Shown in pieces: positions 23,606 through 35,969 of a DNA stretch of 64,000 nucleotides. The stretch's first letter is position 1; every line of letters begins with the position of its first letter. Position numbers and translations under genes: made by a program. Origin of the DNA: Pisolithus tinctorius (taxonomy: Eukaryota; Basidiomycota; Agaricomycetes; Boletales; Pisolithaceae); NCBI GenBank assembly GCA_024663395.1, contig JANFAH010000020.1:186001-250000 (forward strand), written 5' to 3'. The notes under the pieces were generated by a model. It ran no database searches and had not been told where the DNA came from. It saw nothing but the letters and a program-made list of their open reading frames with translations.

Positions 23606-23934
23606 TTTTGGAGATTTGGAAAGAGTACACCCTTAGCTTCCCTTGCTCAACTGCCCCCCAAAATGTCATGTGACATACCAGCAGCATCTTTGTGACAGTG
23701 TCTTCTGAGTCTGACATACACATGTTTTGTACAATGCAACCCTTGTTATCTCAGGCCCTGGGCCCACAGATGCCTACTCAAACTGTCTGTCATCTCTGGC
23801 TAAGCTGCAACTTGTCTATTATTTTTGTATAAAAAAGTTGTATGCACATGTACTACTGGGTGCTGACTAAGCATGCAAAATTGCGCACTATGAAGCAAAA
23901 ACACAGTACATCAGTGAACCAGTGTGAAGTATGG

Positions 23935-24075
23935 GTTTACCCTTGGGTGACCAGGCTTCAAGACTGGGTGACAGGGGCTAGTCTGGGTGGCCAGAGTCAA
24001 GGCCGGGAGACAGGGGCTAAGTCTGGCTGGACTGGACTTAAGACCAGGAGTGTGGGAATAGGACCAGTAGCATGG
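23935..24075 (+). repeat. Degenerate subterminal tandem repeats
   Basis: Imperfect units of about 45 bp recur around CTGGGTGACAGGGGCTAGTCTGG and CGGGAGACAGGGGCTAAGTCTGG variants, near the left end of the giant element. Subterminal repeats are common in CACTA-type elements, where the transposase may bind. Confidence 0.45.
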
Positions 24076-24385
24076 GAAACCAACCAGTCTTGGAGTGCGC
24101 ACAGGGGAAAGCTGGTCTGGGGTTGGATCTACCTCCCTTGGTCTCAGCTTATGTGCTGTACCCTTATGCAAGCTGTGGGAGAGGTCTGGGACAGGGGCTG
24201 GGGATAGCTTAAGGCTTGGCCTTAGCTATAGAGTAGACTTGAGGGGTAATACAGAGTTGAGGGTAATACTTAGTTGATATTCTGACTGAGGGTGCTATGA
24301 AGTATGTACAGGTGTTAAATACATGAGGCCAGTCCAGAGTAACAAACATGAAGCTGGACTTGTGAATAAGCTATTAGTGAGATGA

Positions 24386-27300
24386 TTAGCAAGGTGCAGA
24401 CAGCCATGGAGGCTGTGTAGAGAAGTGACGACCACTGCAAGTGATATAAGTTTGACTGGAAAAGAAATCTCTGAGAGCAGGAATGAGGTCATTGAGTTGA
24501 AGATAGATTGCAGCATCATGAAGTAGCAGGTTAGGATGGTGAGGACAAACAGTAAGGAGAAGCGCTGTGGCATTTGTTGCAGATACACTTGAACGAGGGT
24601 TATTGAATATGGACTTCTGCAAGCAGACAGAGCCAACATGATGTTCGCTGGGTAACATACCAGAAACCCAACTAGCCTCTGGGAAGTGAATTGCCATAAG
24701 TCTGGCTTCATCCATCATTGCAAAGAAAAGTGGTGATGCTGAAGATTTCAGAGCAGTAAAGAGGTGGAAAAAGCATTGTTTTCTTGTCAATCAAGGAAAT
24801 GGCAACATTGGGCATGGTAATCTCAGTGATTTGATAAATGGTAGGGCACCTTGACATGAGTTATATGGCAATGTTCAGTGATGTTGCTGCTCCATTGATA
24901 AGGGGCACCCATCTGATGAATGCTCTGCACAATGTGCTGAGTTAGTTCAACTTTTGGTATCTGAAAGTGGTCAAGGGGGCCATTCTCCTGAGATGGCCAT
25001 GTGCCCTGGGAATGCTGGATTTGTAATGGTGGAATTCACGAAGGGCTTTGCTGTGGCTATGAATGGTTTCATCATAATGGAAGATACTTGGGCAAGAAAG
25101 ATGAACTCAGTGATGGTGCACAAGGCACGAAGCATGTCATCAGGCATGCCCCCTGCTGCCACAGTGGGAAGCAATTTCTCCAGTTCATGGTGTTCTCAAC
25201 CAGTGCACTGTTTGAGGGTGGAGACACCATTTGCCCAATGCCTAGTCCCTATCCTCGGCTGCAGGGCAGCTAAGCAGTGATCGAGTTCCTCACCCCCTAT
25301 GATATTGATTACCCAGCATACACAATGCTCAAAATAGAACTTGTGCCACTGGTGCAGGGCATCAGGGGTGAGAAAGTGGGAGGGACATGTATCCCCCCAG
25401 TCTTTCCAGAATGGCTCTACAACACCATTTAGACAGAGGGCAAGACAAGCCTTGTGGAATGCAACAATATTGTGTGATCACATGTGGTGGCAGCCTGCTA
25501 TATCTTCTGAAGCATGTACTCATGATCAAGGGGGGCTGGGCTGTTGCATCTCTGAACTGTTCTGCCATTGCCAGTGAAATGGGGGAATTCTTTGCTGAGG
25601 CACAAGTGATCAGAAGCTGTTCAGGATAGTCAGTGATCCAGGCAATGAGAGGGGTATATGTTATGACCATGCATTCATCCTAAGTCCTCACTCACTCCAC
25701 ACCCCTTTTCACTGGTCATTCACTTACTCTGCACCAACTCTGCCTGCCCCCTGATGTTTATGAGTCATCTCCACTCTGACTACTGTTGGACTTGTACTGC
25801 TCTCCTACCAGACCATGTGGACCATTCTCTGAGGAGTCATGTGACTGCCCTTTGGACTTCTCCCTGACAGTGTGCAGTTAGGTAGTCCACAGTGCATGCA
25901 CTGCATGGTCCAGCATCTGGACTGTTCCTTTTTTGGATGTCCTATGTTACCCATTTGTATGTCCTCCATCTACCCTTCATTTGTTGTCTAGGAAGTTTAC
26001 TTGAAAATTTATGAGTCTCCATATGTCAGTTTCCAATTCTGGTTACTGTACCTCCATAGTAGTATAAAAGCATGTATTGTACTCTGATGTTCTTCAGTAC
26101 AAATATCAACTTAGTTCCTACTCCCTCTGTCTCCAACTTCTGTCTGTTGGGTTACCTCTGACTCCCCATCTGTACTCTCCCTCTGAAATATGAGGGCTGA
26201 GATTGTGCAAGGGGGTAGCACACAAGCTAAACCCAATGCCCTCACTCTTCTCCACCTTTGTCTTGGTGGACTTCATTCCTGCCAACACTCCACCAGTTGG
26301 AGTTCTGTCCCTTTGAGTTGGACTTGCTTCCAAACCTCTCTCCAGACCTTATCTAGCATCAGAGTTGGTTGGAGTAGGCCTGGACTTGACAGTATGCATG
26401 ACTTGACAATTTCCTAACAGATCAGGCATTTCTTTGCCATCATGATTGATGATGATCAGATTCCACATGATGAGGGATATGGAAAAGTGATAGATGCATG
26501 CAGTTAGCATGGCCTGAATGGCTGGTGGTACATTGTGGAATTTTGGGATGGGCAGATAGGCAGCCAGTGCAAATGCATGAGAAGTAGCTTTCATATGTAC
26601 TCCAGCATGTATGTTCACAAGCAAAAGTAATAGAGGGTGCATTTCTTTATTCCCTGTTCCTATCATCAGAGGTGTTTTATCCAATGCACCAATCACCCCC
26701 AGGAAGGAATGACCACAGGGGAGTTGGTCCTATCACACACATCAGTCAGCCACTCTTGTTAATCAATACAGGTCACTGGTGACTAACCTGTATGTGCCAT
26801 GCATCATCAGTGCTCATAAATTCCCCATATACTTGTTCTTGGCCTTCAGCTGTAACTTCAAACTCCTTGTATGGAGAGATATCCATACACTGTGCAAATA
26901 TGGGGTTACTGAACAGGTGCTCCACAACCTCAAGTCCATCACACCAGTACAACATTATTGGTGACTGGGTAGGGTAGTTCTTGACCTTGATTTCTTGAAA
27001 TTGCCAGTGGGTTGCATCAGGCAGTGACTTGATGTGACAATGGAGATCTTTGGCACTTGTGAAAGAGACAGGGAAGGCTGAGTTCTACCAAAAGATCTTG
27101 TAAGTGTGATAACTATCAAAAGGGGTTTGTATACTCATGCACTCAAGATGCAAGTATGTGTCAATGTCTTTCTGAGATAATGCACCTCTCAAGAGCCAAT
27201 CTGCAAGCTCCCATTTGCTTTTTGATGCAAAAGGGAAATAGATATTTTCAGAGTTGCAGATAGGAGCATATTCATCCATCTCCATACAATGAAGAAGGTT

Positions 27301-27912
27301 CATGCCATCTGCACAGCTCACAGGTGGATTTGGGTGATAGACCCTCTGGCAATGGTTGATCATAGAGACTTGATGTGGCAAAGAGACAGAACTGGAGCAG
27401 TTAGTGGGGATATTACCATTCTCTATGAAAAATGCAGTCTGCACATTGCCTTCATTATCCTTGAAAGGGTTGGGAATATTTGTATTATCAGTCTCCACAA
27501 AAAATGTGGTCTGCATGTTGCCTTCCTTGTCCTTGAATGGGTCAGGTATATTGAAAGTGTTGTAGTCATTGCCATGTGGTTGATCTGTGTGCAACAAGGA
27601 GGAGCTTCTCTAATGCCCTGGGTTCATACACATAGGGTTCATACACATACCATCCTGTTCTGCATCCTCTCCTTCACTGTAGTCATTGCCTTGTAGTGGA
27701 TCTGTGTCATCAAGGTTTGGAAGAGCTTCTACTGCCCAATGTCCACATTGGCAGTCACTAGAGAGATGTAGAATTACATCGTCAACATCAGGAAATTCAC
27801 AGCTGCAGCATGGGCAAAAAAGTTGAGGGTCTGCAGGGCAGTCATAGGATAATACAATTGGGGGTGGTGCAAGTCCTGCCATGGTCACAGAAGGTGTGGT
27901 GGTCAATGGCAT
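24386..27912 (-). pseudogene. Plavaka-type transposase, decayed
   Basis: Read from 27912 downwards. The N-terminal Cys/His-rich segment CPCCSCEFPDVDDVILHLSS (about 27830-27770) is zinc-finger-like. Then come YFPFASKSKWELADWLLRGA (about 27235), LYWCDGLEVVEHLFSNPIF (about 26950), EVTAEGQEQVYGEFMSTDDAW (about 26850, slightly shortened here), NKEMHPLLLLLVNIHAGVHM (about 26640), LPIPKFHNVPPAIQAML (about 26550), PDLLGNCQVMHT (about 26420), WITDYPEQLLI (about 25635), DALHQWHKFYFEHCV (about 25360), EKLLPTVAAGGMPDDMLRAL (about 25180), FFHLFTALKSSASP (about 24770) and a final HHPNLLLHDAAIYLQLNDLI (about 24530). This is the domain order of Agaricomycete Plavaka transposases. Stops and frame changes occur throughout and CpG is almost absent, so it is dead. 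No catalytic residues can be asserted. Confidence 0.85.
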
Positions 27913-28074
27913 TGCTCAGCTGCTGAGATTGCCCTGTGCATTAGGGTTAGGGTCAGTTTAGCTCTGCTCTCTGCCTCCCCTCCCTTTGATTTCAGCTTAG
28001 TTTCAGCTGCTCTCACCCCTCTCATTGCCAATGTTGTCACCCACAGAATATCTCAGTTCAATTGAAGTACCTTC

Positions 28075-28474
28075 TGTAATGACCAGTAAACTTTTCACTT
28101 CCATGTTTCCTGGTCACCCATATATATCCACCCTCTGGTTAGGGTTATGCTTTAAGGGATGCTTAGTCATCTCAGACTTTCCTTTTTACTTACTCTTTCA
28201 TGCTTACATAATACTTGGTAAGGCTGTGCCTTGTTGCTAACACATGTTTGCATTTGTCCAATAGCATAGTTCTCTCTTCTGTTTACTTCTTTCTAGAATG
28301 TTCTCTTGTGGCAGTATGTACAAACAGTAAGGCAGTATATAAGTCCTGTCATTTGTCATAGCCAGCTTCTCTAATCTAGTTCGTTTTGAGTCTTGTCCTC
28401 AATCAACAGGTTCCACTCCCAAGCTCTCTGGTTTGAAGTGATAGCTGAGAAGACCTTTGTCTTTGGTTGCTTCA
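28075..28474 (+). repeat. 5' LTR of gypsy A
   Basis: Starts TGTAATGACC, ends GGTTGCTTCA. It differs from the 3' LTR at 12 places by a TG/CA dinucleotide swap, at one by CG/TG, and otherwise by only a few single bases. It contains AGTATATAAGTCC, a likely TATA element. Confidence 0.92.
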
Positions 28475-29129
28475 CTTGAACTAGATTTCTAACTTCTCCC
28501 CTATCCCTTCATACCCAGTGCCAAGGGTCAATGACAGTACAATACCTGTAGTGGGCAGTTCTGCCATAGTTTCTTTTTGCCTCCATCAGTGTGACTGAGA
28601 GCACCTGAGTGATGGAGCCAGTTGGGCAAATGTCTTAGGAGTTCTAGTTTATGTACATACACTGTCCCAAGGTTGAGCTCAGTGTATGCAGGGTGATGCT
28701 TGATCAAGAGGGCCCACAAGGTCCAGAGTGGCTGAGCCATACATAGTCATAGTTCCCACACAGCAGTGGAGGTAGACCAGTAGTTGATGTTCTTGCACCC
28801 ACCATAGTCTGCTTAGTGTGCCAGGCTGGTCCCTCTCTATCTCTAGGAGGTTGATCAGGGGTGCAACAGCAAACAGACTATGTGTTTAGTGGTCTTGGAC
28901 ATCATCAGCAAGTAGTATGCCTACATTACTTTCCCTTTACCACCATTCCCACTGTCAAGAAGGAAGAGGTCAAGCTTCATCTCCCTCTTAGGTTCCTCCC
29001 TTACAAAAGGGAACTCTCTACCCCATGCCTTCCATGAGGTAACTCCAGAGCTCATCTACCCCTCTCCTTCACCCAAGACTGCATGGTGTTCTGGACCTGG
29101 ATGACCAGTCCTGATCACTGGCAACTATG

Positions 29130-29941
29130 CTCATGCCAAGTTGGACTTCCACTTGGCAAACAGGAACTGGCCAAGCATCGATGAGGTGGTGGCTGACCTC
29201 AACTCATGCTTCCAGCCCATGAACAATGGGGGTTGGGCCCAGAAAAAGAATGCAAAATGCGAGGCAGGGACAGTCTTGAATGGATGCCTTCTTGGCAGAG
29301 TTCAACAGTTGGAAGCTAATGGCAAGCACTTCTGACAATTTGGTTATCCTATGCCTCAAACAGGCAATAAACCCCAAGGTGCTCCACCTCATGCATCATT
29401 TGGGGAAGAGAAAGGATACATACAAGGAGTACATAATGGAGCTCTGGTTGGTGGCTGAAATTTTGAAAACCACTGGTATATGACAGCCTCCTCATTGAGG
29501 GTATGGCCTCAAAATCAACCTTGTGGCTTCTCTGCCACAGGAATGCAACCCAGGGCCAGTGCCCCCATGGATATAGGTGCTGCCCAGTGGCAAGGAAAGG
29601 GGAAGGGACCCCCTAAGGACAAGTCCCATATAACCTGTTTTGGATGTGGCCTGAAGGGTCACTACTGCAATGAGTGCCCTAAACAGGCACAACCACAAGG
29701 ACACCCTGTCAGGGCTGTAAGTGCTGACACTGGACCCAACCCCTGCCTACAGGCAATGGAGGGGATGAGCTTCAAGCAAATTGTTGCTCATATCAACCAG
29801 TTAAAAAGAATTGGAGCTGCAGTGAAATTGGGTCCTGCAGACTCTAACGTACAGACATTTGTTCCTGTTTCTCCTTCTTTTGCTTATGGATTTCATTCTA
29901 CTTATGGACTTAAAAATACAAAAAGAAAATACAAAAATTGA
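29130..29941 (+). pseudogene. gypsy A gag remnant with zinc knuckle
   Basis: The capsid-like part lies in two frames: LANRNWPSIDEVVADLNSCF (29153 on), then FLAEFNSWKLMASTSDNLVI and NPKVLHLMHHLGKRKDTYKE (29290-29430), the usual gypsy gag pattern. The third frame (29480-29941) carries CFGCGLKGHYCNECP, a CX2CX4HX4C nucleic-acid-binding knuckle at about 29636. The frame changes show loss of function. Confidence 0.8.
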
Positions 29942-30279
29942 AAATAGAAATACAAAAAATAGTGCACCAGTAGTTTCTTTCAATTGTTTCTCTTTTCTTG
30001 ATGTCAAAGAACCACAGGAGTTATTTAATGGTTCAGAATCTGTCTCTCCTACTTTACATCATCTGAAGTGGAGTCCCAAAAGGGCTTGGGGCCAGATGTA
30101 AAACCATGTCTGCTTAATTCCACTTGCAACAAAAAACAAAAAAAATGTTTCTTTCAATCTCCTGGATCTAGAAAGTAGTAGTGCAAAGACCTCCATATGG
30201 TCTGAAACCCAATGCACACTGAACTTGAAAGATTCTGTGGAGGTCCCTCTGGTTTTGTGGACAAATGCTGGATTGGTGT

Positions 30280-32147
30280 TCAGAGTTAACACACCTACTT
30301 GATAGTGGTGCTACTGGAATATTTGTAGATAAGGACTTGTTGAAAGGAACTGGATTCCAAAGATAGTGCTACCAAGGGTGGTAGACATATTTAATGTTGA
30401 TGGTTTGCCTAATTCTGCTGGAAGGATTATGCATCAGGCCCACCTTTGAGTTTCCTATCTTGACCACCACGAGGAACTTCTTGCTGAGATAACCAATCTA
30501 GGAGGTAGTACCATGATCCTGGGACATACCTGGTTACATCAGCACAATCCACTGATAGATTGGAAAACTGGTGAGGTAAAAATGGGAAGATGCCTGGCTA
30601 GATGTCAGCAACTTGCACCAAAGTCTTTGTTTGTACACAAGGTGGAAAAACTCAAAAGAGAAGCTGTGGACTCTTATGTAAACTGGATTTGAAATCTAGG
30701 AATGGACAAACCTAAAATAGATAAAACCCCTGAGGAACTTGTTCCAAAGGCATATCACAAATATTTATTGGTCTTTTCTGAGAAGGAATCCAAGCACATG
30801 CCACTTAGGAAACCTTGGGACCATGCTATAGAACTAAAGGAGTTGTTTGTACCAAAGAAAGGGAGGTTGATACCTCTCTCCCCTGACAAGCAACAAGAAG
30901 TCAGCAACTTTGTTGATGGACAACTCAAGAAGGGTTATATTCAGCCTAGTAAATTACCACAAGCCTCTCTGGTGTTCTTCATCCCAAAGAAGGACAGCAA
31001 AAAGCATATGGTCCAGGACTATCGTTATTTAAATGAGCATACTGTGAAAAACTCATATCCTCTCCCTTTAATATCTCAGCTTGTAGACAAGTTGAAAGGT
31101 TGCAAACTCTTCATGAAGATGGATCTTCATTGGGGATACAATAACATTAGGATCAAAGAAGGAGACAAGTGGAAAGCTGCCTTCATGTGCCATCACAGTG
31201 CTTTCAAGCCCCTGGTCATGTTCTTTGGGCTTTGTAACTCACCCACCATGTTCCAGAACATGATGAATGATATCTTTGGTGATATGGAAGATGTGCTTGT
31301 CATCTATATTGATGACCTAATGATATTTACAAAAATGGACAATCAGGAGGAACATGGCAAGATCATGCTGGAGGTGCTTAGAAGGCTAGAGGTAAATGAC
31401 TTGTTTCTCAAACTCCAGAAGTGTATCTTCAGACAGCAAGAGGTAGACTTTTTAGGAATGATTGTTGGCATTAACAGAGTATGTATGGACCCTGCCAAGA
31501 TCTCTGCTGTGCAGGATTGGCCTATACCTACAAACATTCATGGAGTTTGTGGCTTTCTCAGCCTAGCAAACTTTTACCAATGCTTCATTAAGGACTTTGC
31601 ACAGATCGTGAAACCCCTGAACAACCTTACAAAGAAGGACCTCCTGTTCATTTGGGATGACAAGTGTCAGATGGCATTTGACATGCTAAAAGAGGCCTTC
31701 ACCACCGCCCCTATCCTTATGTTCCCTGACCAGGATTGGAAGTTTCAGTTAGAAATGGATGCTTCAGACTATGCCACCAGAGCAGTGCTCTTGGTAGAAT
31801 GTGATGACAGTCTCTGGAGACCCATTGCCTACTCCAGTCACTCTCTATCTGGGGCTGAACTTAATTATACAGTTCATAACAAAGAAATGCTAGCCATTAT
31901 TCATGCACTAGAGCAATGGCATCATTACCTTGAGGCAACCCCATACCAGTTTGAAATTTGGACAGATCACCATAACCTCAGGTGGTTCATGACTGTGCAG
32001 AAGCTTCAACCATGCCAGGCATGTTGGGCACAGTACTTTAGTCAGTTTAACTGTATTATAGTTCACAAACCCAGAGTCACAATGGGAAGACCAGATGCCC
32101 TGTCAAGACAAGAGGACTTTGTAGAAGGAAAAGAAAGGGCAAAGTGA
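30280..32147 (+). pseudogene. gypsy A protease, reverse transcriptase and RNase H
   Basis: A protease remnant LLDSGATGIFVDKDLL (about 30294) has the aspartic DSG motif. The 481-codon open frame 30702-32147 holds the RT: FFIPKKDSKKHMVQDYRYLN, KMDLHWGYNNIRI (first catalytic Asp) and VIYIDDLMIF (YIDD, residues 202-205). RNase H follows: FQLEMDASDYATRAVL and IWTDHHNLRWFM. The RT frame is open and its key residues remain, but flanking stops cut it from gag and integrase. The open frame is notable given the CpG loss around it. Confidence 0.88.
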
Positions 32148-32229
32148 GAAGAGTTCCTGTTTATAAATCTGAGCCAGGTACACTTGGTAAAACTAGAAAA
32201 CCCCTTCATGGAGGATCTGCAGATTGAGT

Positions 32230-33603
32230 CCACTACAGCCGAAGGAATCCCTGCTGGATGCAAGCTCTGAGGCAGTCTTCATTATGATGGAGAAAGGGTC
32301 TTGGTGCCTAGTGCACTTAGAAGGAAGCTACTCAATACCCTTCATGACTCCCCCCTAGCAGGACATCATGGAATAAAAGGAACTCAGGAGTTGATCACAT
32401 GATGGTTCATGTGGTTGACCTTGAAACCTGATGTAGAGGAGTATGTGAAGCATTGCCAAATATGCCAAGCCAGCAAGTCTGGAAATAGGCTGTCTGCAGG
32501 AGAACTCAAACCTTTACCTATCCCCTGATGGGCCTTGGAGAGAGTTAATGACTGACTTTATGGATCTTGGAGTCAAGGGATCTTCAGGAAAGTCCCATGT
32601 CCTAGTCATTGTTGACAGGTTCTCTAAGGAAGCAGAGTTCATCCACTGCACTGTGGAAGAAACAGCTGCTAGCACAGCTTGTCTTTACCTGGCACATGTT
32701 TGGAAACACCACAGACTTCCAGACTCTATTGTATCCGACTGAGGCCCTCAGTTTGCCTCTAGCTTCATGAAGGAATTATTTAAAATGTTGGGAGTACAGC
32801 AGAAACTCTCTATGGCATTCCACCTGCAGATGGACAGACAAACAGAGTGGTTGAACTGCAAGGTCCAACAATATCTACAGATGTATGCCAACCAGCAACA
32901 GACCTGCTGGGAAGAGTGGTTGCCTTTGGCCCAGTTCATGGACAACAACTCTGCTTCTACTTCTACTGGCAAGTGCCCCTTTGAAGTTACTCAATCCTAT
33001 AAACCTAGGATGGGCATCAAACCAACAACCTCAAAGGTAGAAGCCACAGAGGAAGTTGCCAAATCTTGGTTCCAGGTGTTCCAAGATGTAAAAACAAACC
33101 TTGCCAAAGCACATTCCCGGAAGAAGCAACAAGCAGATAGATGCCACTTGGTTTCCCCCTCTTACTCCATTGGATCTCAGGTCTGGCTAGCTACAGACCA
33201 TCTGTCCTTGAAAGAATGGCAGAGCTGTAAACTTTCCAAACAGTGGATCAGACTGTACAAAGTTCTAGAGGTACTTCTGAACACTCTTAAGTTAAAACTA
33301 CCATGCAACATGAGGATTCATCCAGTTGTGAATGTCTCATGGGTTAAACCCTATCTTGGTGCTCTTGATGGGCAGCCTGTTAATAAGCTTGGACCGCAGA
33401 GGGTTACTGATGAAGGAGATGTCAAATATGAGGTTGAATATGCTGTCAACTCCCATTTGAAACATGGAGCTCTTCAATTCCTCATGCATTGGAGGGGATA
33501 CCCCAAAGAAGATCATATGTACCTGGGAGCCAGCCTCCACCTTGAAGAATTTGCAGTCAGTGATCAAGGATTTCTACCAATCCCACCCCAGGGCCCCCTG
33601 TAA
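32230..33603 (+). pseudogene. gypsy A integrase and chromodomain
   Basis: The zinc-binding N-terminal part reads LAGHHGIKGTQELIT (with TGA next) and VKHCQICQASKSGNRLS (about 32450). The catalytic core has VLVIVDRFSKEAEFIH, LPDSIVSD then TGA then GPQFASSFM (about 32740), and RQTEWLNCKVQQYLQ. The C-terminal part YEVEYAVNSHLKHGALQFLM plus HWRGYPKEDHMY (about 33430-33525) is a chromodomain, typical of chromoviruses that target heterochromatin. At least two of the in-frame TGA stops occur where family members usually have Arg, fitting CGA to TGA change. Confidence 0.85.
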
Positions 33604-33719
33604 ATTATCCCTCCTTTCATCAGAAAGCTTTGACAGCTTGTTCACGCCCATGCCAGAACCATTTACTACTGTTTGTCCTATTTGGTCTTGCCTGGAAGTC
33701 AAACCTTAGGAGGGGATAG

Positions 33720-34120
33720 TGTAATGACCAGTAAACTTTTCACTTCCACATTTCCTGGTTACCCATATATATCCACCCTCTGGTTAGGGTTACACTTTAA
33801 GGGATGCTTAGTCATCTTGGACTTTTCCTTTTTACTTACTCTTTCACACTTACATAATACTTGGTAAGGCTATGCCTTGTTGCTAACACATGTTCACATT
33901 TGTCCAATAGTGTAGTTCTCTCTTCTGTTTACTTCTTTCTAGAATGTTCTCTCATGGCAGTATGTACAAACAGTAAGGCAGTATATAAGTCCCATTGTTT
34001 GTTGTAGCCAGCTTCTCTAATCTAGTTTGTTTTGAGTCTTGTCCTCAATCAATGGGTTCCACTCCCAAGCTCTCTGGTTTGAAGTGATAGCTGAGAAGAC
34101 CTTCATCTTTGGTTGCTTCT
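33720..34120 (+). repeat. 3' LTR of gypsy A
   Basis: Starts TGTAATGACC directly after a purine tract and ends GGTTGCTTCT, followed by the CCTTC target copy at 34121-34125. One base longer than the 5' LTR, through a T insertion. Confidence 0.92.
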
Positions 34121-34746
34121 CCTTCTTCTTCTTCTGTTGTCCTTACAACTACATTGCCTTCATCTATGAACTCACACACTTGTCCACTCCAAACAAAGGT
34201 GCAACATGACACTATATCCAATGGTTTTCTGAAGAATGATGGTCATGCCTGTCAGAAATACAGCTTTGCATTTTCTTTGCCTTCAGACAAGCACTCTCAC
34301 CCATCTAAGAAGGCAAGGAAAATCTTGACCTCCATGAGTACTTTGTACAAATATCCTCACTGTAATCTTCATGCTTGCAAACTAGATATCAGCCAAGAGA
34401 GATCAAGAGGTTGAAGATCTCCACACCCTTTGTATGTTACAGCTTGCCCATGCAAGTCACAAGGCCTTTGCTGCACAAGTCAAATTACACCTGACACAGA
34501 TTCACAAACTTGACATCATGCATACAATTGCCTATGATGAGTATGAAGAAGCCCTTAAGCTGCTTAGGACTGCAGATCACCAAGTTGGCAAAGTGTGACA
34601 AACCATTAGCAGCAGCAGGACAACCATCACTACTCTTTCATCTCTCAGGCTGTCCCCTGTCCCTACTACATTATCTGAGTCATCTTTGGATGGCATCTCC
34701 ATTGAGCACAGCGCCTTGGCCTCTCCTGGTCCACTGGATGTGTAGA

Positions 34747-35969
34747 TTTATATTCATCTCAATTTCATTTCACCCTTTTCCCTGTACTTATGTACAATGA
34801 TATGATGTGACTGGCAAGTGACTGGGTAATAAATGATATATAATTTCTAGCATTAGCATGCAGTTTGAGTCATGTGTGACACATGATATGTGACAAATGA
34901 AATGCCAGCCATCCTTCTGGAATGTTGTGAACCACAGCAATGAAATTCCTAGATCATGCTGTCCACAATCACCCTACATTCCCAAACATTGATTTCCTCT
35001 GTAAGGTCCTTTCATCCCCAATGGGATTTGGGGTGGGGCCAGATAGCATCTGTGAGTTCGCCATTTTCCTCAAAAAGAGGTCAATTGATATCAAGAGGCT
35101 CAACCATAAAAGTTTTGCAAACCCACACTTTCCCCCAAGTCATCCTAGTTATCATTGTTGGAATTGGTATGGCTACATGTATGTGCTTTCTTTTCCTTCT
35201 GTATCCCACTGGCTGAAAGACAAGGCTTGCCCCAAGGTTCTCAACATCAAGGGCGATGCACTTCTCGAACTAGGCCTTCCTGAGCTCATGGGCATGGATG
35301 TCTGACCACCAGTACAAATGAACCCACTGGCAGCCCTGTCCCACCCTTCCAATCCAACCCATACAATGGACCACCCCCCCCCCCCCCCCCTCAGCTCTCA
35401 GACCTTTCTCCCAAGCAATCCCCAGCAGTGGAATCCCAGGGCCTTCAACATCCTTTGCAGCAGGCCTCCCTACCTTTGAGCCTGAACATGCACAGTATTT
35501 TGCTGAATTGCCTGCATCTGGTTACCTGTCCAGACTGCCCACTGAGGTCTCAATTGTGCTATCTCAGGATTCATTGACCCTGGTGGATGACAGGCTACAG
35601 GCCACTTCCACAATGATTGCAGTGAGCCCAATTGATTGTATATATTCATGCCTACAATTCTCATTTGTCTGACAGACCAAAGGAAAGGACATTGATGTCC
35701 TAGAGAAGCACCAGGGTCACCAAGGTCTGAGAGCTCCATCCCAGGAGCATCTCTGGCTATTTGGTGATTCTTTATATCCTCATGCATATACTTCATGTCA
35801 TTCATCTCACAGTGGCTCCCTTGCATCACTCAGTCAGTCAGGTCTTATGTCAGCATATTCTGATGACAGCAGACGACAAGTTCACTGGAAAGCCAGTGGC
35901 CCTTCGAACTGGCATGAGTTCTCTGACAGAGATCAAGATGTACTGGGTCATGCACAGCTACTGATGATA
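34747..35969 (+). other. Decayed sequence of the giant element; 17-C tract
   Basis: Open pieces occur at 34940-35305 and at 35400-35969 (for example RQVHWKASGPSNWHEFSDRD near 35875), interrupted by stops; no family is recognised. A run of 17 C (35374-35390) is present. The last piece runs up to the TA where the palindromic element inserted and may continue after 37542. Confidence 0.4.

Larger units (their letters stand above)
28075..34120 (+). mobile_element. Ty3/gypsy LTR retrotransposon A, full length, 6046 bp
   Basis: LTRs of about 400 bp (28075-28474 and 33720-34120) begin TGTAATGACC. CCTTC flanks the element on both sides (28070-28074, 34121-34125), a 5-bp target duplication. A purine-rich tract (AGGAGGGGATAG) abuts the 3' LTR. 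Internally the order is gag with zinc knuckle, protease, reverse transcriptase, RNase H, integrase and chromodomain, which is the gypsy/chromovirus order. The coding region has several in-frame TGA codons and short frame breaks, so it is no longer autonomous. It is inserted in the companion ORF of the giant TIR element. Confidence 0.93.
28031..34746 (+). pseudogene. Companion ORF divergent from the transposase, split by gypsy A
   Basis: ATG at 28031 (MLSPTEYLSSIEVP) runs to the gypsy insertion at 28074. Removing the element and one CCTTC target copy rejoins the reading frame exactly: the second part continues SSSSVVLTTTLPSSMNSH at 34121. After a frame change near 34395 a helical, possibly coiled-coil part follows, with LCMLQLAHASHKAFAAQVKL and HTIAYDEYEEALKLLRTADH, ending at a stop near 34746 after an internal TGA. 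The start lies about 120 bp from the start of the divergently transcribed transposase, so the two probably shared a promoter. The family is not recognised; an accessory transposition protein is a guess from position. Confidence 0.55.

Noticed and set aside
27940..27960. Telomere-like TTAGGGTTAGGG at the start of the transposase region
   Set aside because: Only two units; a related TTAGGGTTA also occurs in the gypsy A LTR. No array, so no support for a telomere or an interstitial telomeric site.
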